Below, piece by piece: positions 1 through 10,884 of a stretch of DNA of 64,000 bases (its first letter is position 1; every line of letters starts with the position of its first letter). Origin of the DNA: Halichondria panicea (taxonomy: Eukaryota; Porifera; Demospongiae; Suberitida; Halichondriidae); NCBI RefSeq assembly GCF_963675165.1, contig NC_087378.1, positions 8,362,525 to 8,426,524 of the forward strand, given 5' to 3'. The notes beneath the pieces are model-generated. The model made no database searches. It was not told the origin of the DNA and was given only the letters and a program-made list of their open reading frames with translations. The position numbers and the translations under genes were made by a program.

Positions 1-13
1 CATACATACGTAC

Positions 14-785
14 CTGGGTGTGTTTGGTCAGGTCAAATGTCTCCCCATACCTACACAGTAGGTAGAATCATCATCACATGACATAGATTACTCACCCAAC
101 ACCAGTGATGGTGAATGTGTCCTTGTTGAACTCTGTGATCTTTACTCTCTGCACACACACACAATGACAGTACAGGTTACAGTAATGGCGCACACCTTTG
201 GCACAAAGAAAGGCTCTGCTGAGAACACAAACAACAGCTCATCCAGGAAGTTGTAGAGCAATGACTCTAGATCATGACCTGCACGGGACTAGTAACTATA
301 GACAGTGTATACGCACACACCTTCCACAGTCACCGTCTCTGTTCCCTTCTCCTCCACCATGGCCAAGTCTGTCATATATGCAAACATACCCACAGCCACC
401 TACACGCATAGAGGGATCAAAACACTCATTATTAAGTAGCGGGCAACACTTGCCTGCTCATAAGCTTGGCTCAGATCAGCTCCCCCTAATCAACTCTGTC
501 AAGGAAATATGTATACAAGGAAGAACATGTATAGCCACAATAGATTAGGTAGGATACAGGCATGGATCCTGAGTGGTGATGGGAGAGGTGGTTACAAGGG
601 CAGACACTATTGACAGGACTTACTGAATATCAGCTGGATGGTCTAGATCTGAAGGTAGGCCAGGGAACACAATAATAATAATTAATAAAGTAGGTATGTC
701 ACATACATTCATAGTTGTTGGAGAGGTCTTGATTGGCTCTACTGATCTCTGGAAGGTCACAGGGAGAAGGTAGAGAGTTGGCCAT
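14..785 (-). CDS. ZBTB8OS: Archease (ZBTB8OS), 3' end outside window
   Basis: Archease is a cofactor that stimulates the tRNA ligase RtcB in tRNA splicing. Exons (minus strand): 785-707, 648-624, 568-558, 485-454, 399-321, 278-196, 148-96, 50-14; the last exon lies beyond position 1. The spliced protein (133 codons visible) reads NNYEYLDHPADIQIHAWG near residue 30, matching the family's YEYLDHTADVQLHAWG, followed by AYEQ, MFAYMTD, HDLESLLYNFLDELL and GETFDLTKHTQ, all in family order. The 11-nt exon at 568-558 is needed to complete HAWG and is supported by phase on both sides. The donor after 454 is GC (GCAAGT). The gene is divergent from the IQCC-like gene, with 110 bp between start codons. 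Assignment is firm; the exact borders of the tiny exons are inference. Confidence 0.9.
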
Positions 786-895
786 AATGAACTATATAAA
801 CAAGAAATCATTAGGATGAACTCTTGACTATAAGTTAGTGCTTTCTATTTAATGCCCATTTATTCCAACCAGAGCGCACCTTGTTATCAATAGAA
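786..895. promoter_or_regulatory. Divergent promoter, archease / IQCC-like
   Basis: 110 bp between opposite ATGs, so it must hold both promoters and both 5' UTRs. It contains ATGAACTATATAAAC near 788 (TATA-like) and, at 854-869, GCCCATTTATTCCAAC, which recurs exactly at 51121-51136 in another divergent promoter. Confidence 0.6.
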
Positions 896-2026
896 ATGGA
901 GGAGGAGATGAAGCTAGAGCTTGAGGTACGTGTCTATCCACTTACTCTAGCAGCGCTTATACAGGATCTATATAATATAGGGCTGTTTGGTGGGTCATAT
1001 GATACGGAGAGAGCTGGTCCATGGGCTGAGGAGAGACTATGAGAGTGTAGTGAACCAAGTACAGACACTAGAAGAGGCTGTCCTGTTAACTAGTGAAGTG
1101 GTGGTCTGGCCTCAAGAGAACACACTCTGTCTACCAAGCTTTGTAGTACCTTGTGAACATGTACCTATAGCGTACACACCTGAACAAGAACCACCCACCC
1201 TGGCAGAAGTATCGTCCAATGGCCACCCAGACTCTGAACTATCAATACATACAGACATTAATGACACAGGCAGTCCTACAGTGGACCACTCAACTATCGA
1301 TGGTTCAATGAGGCTAGAGCTTCCCAAGTCAAAGGAGGGGCTGATGGAACTACGGGAACAACTCTCCCTGGAATTGCTCTGGCTGAAGCAGGCCATTGTC
1401 AGCAGGCAAAATGTAGGTCTTTACTCTGACAAGTTATTATCATTGTGATTGTGATTTCTCCTATGCATTAGATCATGTTTGTCATAAATACTGCAATCTG
1501 ATTGGTTAGAGGAAATGTTCTATCCAATTTAGAAAATCATGTACTTCAATAGAAAATCATGTACTTCAATAGAAAATCATGTACTTCACTTAGAAAATCA
1601 TGTAGCAAAGATTAGATAAGAACATTCAAATTTGATTGGCTAAATACTCATGGTTGCTATGATCTAAAATGCTTAGACACGTTTAGGAAGTTTCCACATG
1701 ATTTAGAAGTCCTCAGGGCTAGTAGAACCCTCACTGCGTTCGGGATACTACAACCAGCCCTTTGGGCTTCTAAATCATGTAGAAACTTCCTAAACAGTGT
1801 CTAACTATTATTTAGTTACGTTAGTTCAATTTACTGAATACTTAGTGAGCTTGTACATGTACTAGTAACGAAATGGTCCTTTGGGCTTCTAGGTCACGCA
1901 AAACTTGCTTATAATGGTAATAATTATTGGTCACTTATATAGTGACGTATTTATATGGCTGCGATTTCTTCCATGCAGTATTTGATGTACAAAAACCAGT
2001 TAACTCCGAACACAGTAGATCCATGA
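896..2026 (+). CDS. IQCC: IQ motif-containing protein C-like
   Basis: Small IQ-motif protein, 169 aa, from exons 896-925, 981-1412 and 1979-2026. The N-terminus reads CLVGHMIRRELVHGLRRDYE, resembling the single IQ motif of vertebrate IQCC ([20 protein letters not shown]). The end reads LELLWLKQAIVSRQN then YLMYKNQL, matching IQCC's [21 protein letters not shown] across the last splice junction. That match justifies the third exon. The middle is low-complexity and acidic. Human IQCC continues much further, so this copy is short, ending soon after the LLWL-KQAI segment. IQ motifs usually bind calmodulin; the function of IQCC is not established. Intron 2 holds a fold-back element. Confidence 0.75.
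1531..1605. repeat. 20-bp tandem repeat
   Basis: About 3.8 copies of AGAAAATCATGTACTTCAAT in intron 2 of the IQCC-like gene. Confidence 0.85.
1673..1804. mobile_element. Fold-back (MITE-like) element, 37-bp inverted arms
   Basis: The left arm 1673-1709 begins TTAGACACGTTTAGGAAG and ends ATTTAGAAG. The right arm 1767-1804 is its near-perfect reverse complement, ending CTTCCTAAACAGTGTCTAA. The loop is about 57 bp with no coding capacity. A diverged relative of the arms is at 24767-24845. Lack of a clear target-site duplication leaves MITE status as inference. Confidence 0.65.
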
Positions 2027-2123
2027 ACACCAATGCAACCATGTTTATTGTCACTTTGTACAAACAATTTCATTCTGATACATTGTGTCAATTGAATTTG
2101 CTATAAAAACATTTCTGTTCAGT

Positions 2124-2885
2124 TCAAGTTCTGTGCATGATGAACAGTGGGTAAGCCTCGACTGTCCCTGAGGTCATTAGATAATCCCTGAGGCTTATAG
2201 TCTCATGTCCCTCTGGTGTAACCATCATAGCAAGTGTCTTGTTGATAGCTTCTGATTGTGAGGCCTCCAGACACACACTCCTCCACACCGTCACAGCCTC
2301 ACCGCCCACACTCACACTCACAATCGTCTCCTCCACTGAGTCAACGTCCAATCGAAATGTGCGTTTCTTGATACGAGACTTTTTGATTGTTACAAACTGT
2401 TGTGCAGTACTCAGAGCAGAAAGAGCTTCTTCCAGACTTTCCTTGAGGCCAGATTTGGCTGTAGGGAAAAATTATTATACACAGCAAATATGAAATGGTT
2501 TTCATAGTACCTGTTTTGGGTTGCAATCGTATTAGTTCTCTCTTGAAGACATCTCCGACTGCCACTTGGTCTTGGCTGTCAATGCCACGAGGCAGTGTGG
2601 TGCTCACAACCTGCACCAGAGAGTAATCATGGGCTGAACACTATCAATGTCAGCTACCTTCTTCCATGCTTCAGTTCCATCACTGACTGTCGCTTGTCGT
2701 AACTTTATCTCAACTTCAGCTCCATATCTCAGCTTTAGTCCAGCTCCTGGTGTGCATGTCAGGTAGACATCAGTTCTATCTGGCTCTCTGCTGGCTGGAG
2801 ACACACCAATCAGAGACCACATCTCACTGGGCAAGCTGCTAGAGGGGCTGGCAGGAGAAAACACTCGCCATTCCCAGTTAGGCAT
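2124..2885 (-). CDS. Conserved-looking protein, possibly CYTH-like, unassigned
   Basis: A 220-aa protein from exons 2885-2658, 2610-2511 and 2458-2124, all junctions in frame. I do not recognise an ortholog. Visible features: an N-terminal EWRVF, then LKLRYGAEVEIKLR near residues 50-65, and alternating charged strands such as VTIKKSRIKKRTFRLDVDSVEETIVSV near residues 125-150. The spacing of basic and acidic residues on predicted beta strands recalls the CYTH/triphosphate-tunnel fold, but the usual N-terminal ExExK is not present, so this is only a hint. No signal peptide or membrane segment is seen. It converges on the IQCC-like gene (97 bp between stops) and is divergent from the kinesin. 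Confidence 0.7.
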
Positions 2886-3195
2886 GATTTTTTCTTGAGC
2901 GTTATTTTAGGGACAACTCGGCCTGGGAATCAAATTTGCCTCAATGCGGATTCTGCAATCTAATTGGTCCATTGATCGGATAAGTGTCATGTGATGGAGA
3001 AGCTATAGACTGTGTGTGTGGTTGTAATTGTGTAGATACCGAGGCCTTTCCCAGCCTCCTAGTACATTCGTAGGCCTTAGCTCTAGCTCTATACAGTGGT
3101 AGCGTAAAGCTGACTCAGAGCCAAGTCTTTGTGGGAGGTCCTGACTGAGAGTTCTTGTCGAAAGCATTGAAAGTTGTTTGTTTACAGTTGAAGAG
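2886..3195. promoter_or_regulatory. Divergent promoter, CYTH-like / KIF13-like
   Basis: 310 bp between opposite ATGs. Contains a CCAAT-type box (CTAATTGGTCC near 2960) and an E-box-like TCATGTGA near 2988. No TATA box is obvious. Confidence 0.5.
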
Positions 3196-4636
3196 ATGAG
3201 CAAGGTCAAAGTAGCCGTCCGTGTTCGACCCATGAACAAGAGAGGTTAGTCTGCCTCCCACTCCACCACACACCACATACCTCACACACACATGAGCACT
3301 GTTCCATAAGACGTAGTGTCCCATACATGAACGTGGGATGATTATTGTTGTCCTCCAGAGGTGGATATAAATGCAGAGTGTGTAGTGGACATGGAGAACA
3401 GTCAGACAATCCTCTCGTCCCCCGGAGGGTAAGTATCTACTGCCTCCCACACAACACACACCTCACACACACACACACTCACACCTCACACTCCCTCACA
3501 GCTCCAAGAAAATACCCAAGGTGAGTAGTGTTAACCAAATACTTGAGATGCCTAAGTGAGTGCTTACATGTTCTGATCTAACACTTGCACACAACAGACG
3601 TTTGCATTTGACCATTGCTTCTGGACCATGGACCCCACCAACCCCAAGTATGCCAGTCAGGACACTGTGTTTGATGCTCTTGGTGTTGATATCCTTGACA
3701 ATGCTTTCGATGGCTATAATGCGTGTATCTTTGCCTATGGCCAGACAGGTGAGTGTGTGTGTGTGTGATGTGTGTGATGTGTGTGATGTGTGTGATGTGT
3801 GTGTGCAGGCTCTGGCAAGTCGTACACTATGATGGGCTCTCTATCAGATGATGATACTAAAGGCATCATCCCTCGTCTCTGTGACAGTCTCTTTGACAGG
3901 ATAGCTGAGGTCAGAGTGCACACACACTACCCATGTTCCCACTGTTAGCATAAGGAGGTGTTGGTTGTACAGAAACAAAACGCAGACTCGAGGTTAACGT
4001 TGAAGGTGGAGGTGTCCTATATGGAGATCTACTGTGAGAAGGTTAAGGACCTGCTCTCCCCCAAAGGGTACACACACACACACACTACCTGAGCAGCCAA
4101 TATTGAGCTTGTGTTCTCCCATAGTACCAAGCACAATCTGAAGGTGAGGGAGCATAAGACACTGGGACCCTATGTTGAGGGACTCTCCAAGCTGGCTGTC
4201 GCATCATTCCGGGTAAGCTCCTCCTAACTATTGAGCACCTCTCACCACCGCACACAACAGAACATCAATGACCTCATGTCAGAGGGTAACAAGTCTCGAA
4301 CAGTGGCAGCCACTCAAATGAATGCAGAGAGCTCACGATCTCATGCTGTCTTCTCAATGGTTGTCACGCAGATGGACTATGACCCTGCTTCACGTGTAAG
4401 TTCCTCTGCCTGTATAGAATGTAATCTGATTGGTTGTTTGACAGACGGGGCTTGAGAAAGTATCCAAGATTAGTTTGGTTGACCTTGCTGGCAGTGAGAG
4501 AGTCTCTAAGACAGGTGCCCAAGGATCCAGGCTCAAGGAGGGCAGTCTCATCAACCAGTAAGAGCTGTGTGTACTAGCCTCACACACACACACACACCCA
4601 CCCACACCCACCCACACACACACACACATCCACACA

Positions 4637-4667
<31 letters not shown>

Positions 4668-7600
4668 TCTCACTCGCAGGTCCCTCACAACTCTTGGGCT
4701 AGTCATATCATCATTGGCAGATATAGTAAGTGACCCTTGACCCTCACACCTTCATTAACCACACCCCTTTAGTCGGCAGGCAAGAAGGGACGTAATGCAT
4801 ACGTTCCGTACAGAGACTCCACTCTCACATGGCTATTAAAGGTAGTACCAATGTCTGAGTATATCATTATGACCACACCCACCTATACAGGACAATCTGG
4901 GTGGTAACAGCAAGACAGTGATGGTGGCCACAGTCAGTCCTGCCTCTGATAACTTTGAAGAGACCCTCTCCACTCTACGCTACGCTGACCGTGCCAAGAG
5001 AATTGTCAATCATGCTGTAGTCAATGAGGACCCTAACTCCAAGGTATGTCTGTACATACAGCAGGGCAGTAGAGTGGCTTCTTCACATTTTTTACGCTGC
5101 TGCATACAAATGATGAGCTTTGATCTTATATATCTGGTTATATGTTACCTACCCTGTGTGTATAGATCATCCGTGAGCTAAGAGAAGAAGTGGAGAAGTT
5201 GAGAAGCATGATTGGACCTGGTGGTGTAGGTAGTCCTGGTGGGGGCACTGATCCTAAGGATATTAAAGATCTCTCAGAGAAGCTACGAATCAGTGAGAGT
5301 CTAATGGGAGAGATGACTAAGACTTGGGAGCAGAGGCTACAGGACACAGAACGTATTCATCAAGAGAGGCAGAAAGCACTCGAGGACATGGGAATATCAG
5401 TACAGGCTGCTGGGATAGGAGTGCAAAAGGACAAGTTTTATCTGGTCAATCTCAACGCTGACCCCTCCATGAATGAACTGTTAGTGTGCTATCTGAAGGA
5501 GGTCACACGTGTTGGTCGCCCTAGCAACGAGGGGACCCCCCACCAAGATATCCAGCTAAGGGGGTTGGGCATAACACAAGAGCACTGCGTCTTCGAGATA
5601 GTGGATGGCGATGTCTTTCTCACCCCCATCAATACTGCTAGGTAAGCTCTTCATTGTGTAGTCAAAATCCTGAACAAAAGCAAAGGCTATATCATTATAG
5701 CATTCCTAAAGGAACAGCCTTGAGCCTGTGACTTGTGTTCAGATTGTCCGATTTCAAATCTAAATTTGTAGCTCTCAGAATTACCTTTCCAATAGTTTGA
5801 TTTGTTACTTTAACAGTTATTATAATAATTTACGCAACTGCATCAATGTAAGGATAGCATTGTATGTGTGTAGTACCTGATGTGTGTGATGTGTGTCTGA
5901 TGTGTGTGTGATGTGTGTGTGCAGGACACTGGTGAATGGTCATCGTGTGACTGACAGAGTCACTGCTAAACATGGCGATCGTATCCTACTGGGAAACAGC
6001 CACTTGTTCCGACTCAGTTGCCCACGACAACAGATTGAGGGGGAGGGGGAGGGGGAGCAAGGAGATCCTGTCCAGCTCATGGACTATGAGGCAGCCATGA
6101 AGGAGATCAACACCAAGGAGCTGCGTGATGGTGAGCATAGTAGGCCCAGGCTGTACTACTACGCATGAGAGCATAATATAAATTATGTAGTTTAGTATGT
6201 CAAAACCAACACTAGGGCACCAAATATCCAATAAAGCTTCAATTTGTATTTCCAGGCTGAAAATGCATGAGCATACATTTTCAGCCTAGAAATACAACGT
6301 CTATCACTATCCGGTCACATTATGACTGCCCTCCCTCATCCTGTTTAACAGGAAGTGAATGAAAAACTAATACAGTGAAACCTCCATATAACGGACCCCA
6401 TTGGGGAACAGCCTATTGGCCATGTACATGTATGTAACCCCCCTCCTCACACAGATCCTATGTACAAGAAGATGCAGGAGGACATGATGGCCAAACATGC
6501 GGCAGAGAAGGAAGGTGAGTACTAGTTAGTGTGTGTGTGACCACGCCCACTCCACTCACACCCACTCAGGTTCCCTGGAGGCACAGAGGGTCAAATATGA
6601 GGAACAACTGAGCAAACTACGGGAAAGGTTGGAACAGTCTACCGCGTCATCTCCGACACCACCCATCCATCGATACACAACGTGAGTATCACATGACTAT
6701 ATCACATGACTGCCACGCCCACCTATAGGCTAGAGGAAGAATGGGAGCAGAGGAATCGTGAGCGCCTCATCAATACTGTCATCCAGGCCAACCGTCTCAC
6801 ACAAGAAGCTAACATGTTAGCAGAAGCTCTACACAAGGACACAGTGTTCAAGGTCACTCTGACTGTCCCTCGGTCCTTCCTCAGCCCTCGTCAGACACTG
6901 GACTCTGATGAGATCAGCACTAATAACGAGGTGGCCATCAGAGTCCTACACAAGCAGCGAGGGACTGACTCCGTGTGGAGTACAGAAACACTTGAGGAGA
7001 AAGTCATCGTGATGAGGGATATGTATGAACGTATGGAGGAAGGGGGATCCCCTCTGGACGAAACCCTCGGCCCTGACCCATTCTACGATCTTGAACAACA
7101 TGCTCTACTAGGAGTGGCTAATTTCTTCCTGGACTGTCTCCATCATGATGTTGCTCACGAATATATAGCACCCATTGTGGCCCCCACTGGAAATGTGAGT
7201 GCTAGCTCTAACCATTCAGTACAGTACCAGTCAACACTTGCTCTGTGTGTGTGTGTGTGTGCAGGTATGTGGTCATCTCAAGGTGGCCATTCAGAGAGTG
7301 CCTAGTAAGTGTGTGGGTGTGTGTGGTGTGCCCTCTTATCATCACCTCCTATTAGCTCCAATGCCAGACCGTGAGCTCGGAGAGAGTGGAGATGATGTGG
7401 ACTATATGTATGTGGTTGAGGACAATGGAGACCTGCGCCCTGGGGTCACCTTCTCATGCCAGGTACCATCACAATCACTAACTAGAGACTCTAGTGTCAT
7501 ACTAGCCACTGACTATACAGATCAGTGTGCTGGAGGCAACTGGCCTGCCCAAGGAGTACTGCCATTATGTGTTCTGTCAGTACCAATGGTGGCATCAAGA

Positions 7601-10600
7601 TGACCCTCTCATTATCCCTCCTCTGGTTACATCAGGTCAAGAGAAGCTCTCAGACAGAGTACAGAGATTTGAACACAGTCAGGTCAGCATGTGTATAGGC
7701 ATAATTATGTTATGTGTATGGCATATGTTGTGTTGTATGTGTGTGCATTTGATAGTGCATATGCAGGCTTCAGTTTCATGATACACTGTTGCCCCTCTGC
7801 CAGGTGTTCACTATTGAAGTAACTGAGGACTTCCTGTCTTTCATTGATGAGTGTGCTCTGGCAGTGGAGGTGTGGGGACACAGACGCAGTGGCTTCCTGG
7901 ACATGGGAATGGGGGCCGGGGCAGAGGGTGACCCTGTGGAGGGAAAGAGACACAAGTCATTCCCTGAAAAGTTAGTGTTAGTTATATACAGTAAACTATT
8001 ACCTAGTGATATAATACACTGTACGGTATGTGTGTAGTCAGTGTATGATAAACTAAGCTACGAGAGACAGTGGTGCCAATCCTAGTTACCCTACCGGTTT
8101 GAACAACAGTACACGCTGTATGGTTGTTCAATCATTAATTTGAGTTGGCTCTGTAACTAGAGTTGGCTCTGTAACTAGAGTTCTAATGGTCCAAATTCAC
8201 AATTCTTGATTTTCTGAAAGCTTAAAAGGAGCACAATCAGATGGTACATGTATGCTCAAATCCCAAATTTGGAACAGGCCATAATTTCCTATTTTTGGGA
8301 AAATGCCATGGACCATGGTATTTTGTCAAAAACAGGCCCAAAATAGACTTTGGATTTTAACACACTATCTGAAAGAACTCTCTCTAAGCTTTCAGAAAAT
8401 CCTAAAATTAACGTTATTGGACCATCGTAACTAAAGTTACATGTATGGCCGTTCAAAGATGCAAAAGGTTCTAAGATTTCCCAGTAGGAACTGCAAAAAG
8501 GTTTTATACCTTGCAACAGCCATAACTTAATTTTGAATGGTCCAAATTCAATGATTTTATGATTTTTTCTGAAAGTTTAGAAGGAGCCCATTCAGATGGT
8601 ATGCTCCAATCTCAAATTTGGAACGGGCCGTAATTTCTAGTTTGTATTTTGTCAAAAACAGGTCCAAAATAGACGTTTGATTTTAACACACCATCTGAAA
8701 AGCCTCTCTCAAAGCTTTCAGACAATCATAAAATTAACATTATTGGACCATCGGAAGTAAAGTTATGGCCGTTCAAAAAATACAAAGGTTTTAAGTTTTC
8801 CCAGTACATGTATTCTACCAAATAAAAAGGTTCTATACCTTGCAACAGAATGGTCCAAATTCAACGATTTTATGATTTTCTGAAAGTTTAGAAGGAGCCC
8901 GTTCAGATGGTATGCTCAAATCTCAAATTTGGAATGGGCTGTAATTTCTAATTTTTGGACAAAATTAATGCCCATGGTATTTTGTCAAAAACAGGTCCAA
9001 AATAGACGTTTGATTTTAACACAACATCTGAAAGGCCTCTCTCTAAGCTTTCAGAAAATCATAAAATTAACGTTATTGGACCATCGGAACTAAAGTTACA
9101 TGTGTGTGCAATGAGTGTTATGATGTTCCTTTCTCTCCTCTATAGATGGAGTGAGTTAACCCAGCGACTAGAGCTGTGGGTTGAGTTGATGGAGTTGAGT
9201 GATCAGGGGGAGTACATCCCTGTGGAGATGCAGAGCAAACCAGAGGTGGTCACAGGAGGAGTATTCATGATACGACAGGGCCAGTCTCGTAGGATCAATG
9301 TAGCTGTACGCACAGTGTCTGGATCTGGGAACAGTCCACTCAAAGCTGACCACATTGACTACGTCTCCATGGGTAGTATCTATCTCAGAAATCGCTACGA
9401 TGAAGCTCTTGACTCTTATCAGTCCCGTGATCTAGAGAGGTGGGCTTGTAATGATAGGGCTCCATTAATTCTCCCTCTGGTACTACTGTCTGTGTGTGTG
9501 TACTAGCTCACACTTAGTTCCTGTGTAATAATTATATGCGTTATCTTATGATGGCCTCCTCCAGACTGCGTAAGAAATGGAGTGATTGTCTGATGAACCG
9601 TCGTGAGTACCTCGACACAGAGGTGCGTAAGATCATGGAGAAGAAGGAACCCAACGTGTCAGACCTAGAGAGACAGAATGAGTTATTGGATCAATGGGCC
9701 ATGCTGCAATGGCAGAGGGCAGCAGTCCTACAGCCCAAGGCTGGTAGTGGTGTACCAGGGGCACCCACTAACTGGAGACTAGTACCAGGGTTCGAGGCTC
9801 GTGTACCCGTTGTGTTCCTAGACCTCAATGATGACCTCTTGACCCCTTGTGATGATGACCCAGTGGGGGCAGTCTCGACTGGTCCATTGTTTGGAGAGAA
9901 GGAAGAAAGTATGATTGATCTGCCCATCATCAAGAAGGATGAACACACGGTACATTATAATTATAGGTCATACATGTACAATCACTGAATCTCTGAAAGC
10001 TTGTACAAGATTATGCATGACCTTTGCCCCCTCCCTTCCTCCAGAGGGAACCTCGTGCGACTGCCTCGTGGGACTCGACTGTTCACGATGCTAACAGTCT
10101 CAACAAGATCACTGGAAACAATGATAGAGTGTACGCCATCTTAAAGGTGGGTGTGGCCTTATCCCACCCCCCTGGCATTGTAGTGGAGCTGAGGAAGAGG
10201 ATATGTCTCAGAGTGTACAAGAGAAGTGCTCTGGGTTCACTAATGAGAGCCTTCGCTGGCAAGGTGAGAGATTCATGTTAGCAGACACTAGCTCATGTGA
10301 TGCTGTGTACAGGAGCAACGCACGGCGTGTGGTGTTATGTACGAGGTGGTGATGGGCATACCCAAGTCAGAGGGAATGCAACCACCTCCAAAGATCCCAG
10401 CCAACCCTTCATTTGTTGAGTTGCAAGAAGATGAGAATGCAGTGGAGAAGTTCAAGACTGCAATGACCTCCATCACCAGCATCCTGGCACTGGACAGACT
10501 GAAACAGGTCAGTAACGTGTGTGTGTGTGTGTGTAGCATATAGGCCGTATATGTATAATTATATTGTAGCCGTGGTGATTTCCTTCTTAATTACATGTAG

Positions 10601-10848
10601 CTTGTTTTGATAGCTAATCGTAATTGCCCATAATTATGGTAAAGACATTTTGTACCTTAGTGTATGATAACCACTTCCTTTGACCTAATGTACCTGTTGT
10701 GCAAGGGATGAATGATGTGTGACAGTTACATTAACATTGTGTTATTGTCTGTGTAGGAGGTTTCTCTGAAGGAGAAGTTGACGAGGAGTGGCAAGAGTCT
10801 GCGCAAGAGAATCACTCTTGGGGAGGCCACGGTAAGCCACACCCACTA

Positions 10849-10884
<36 letters not shown>

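Noticed and set aside
198-548. 116-codon plus-strand ORF
   Set aside because: Antisense to archease exons, which have clear homology.
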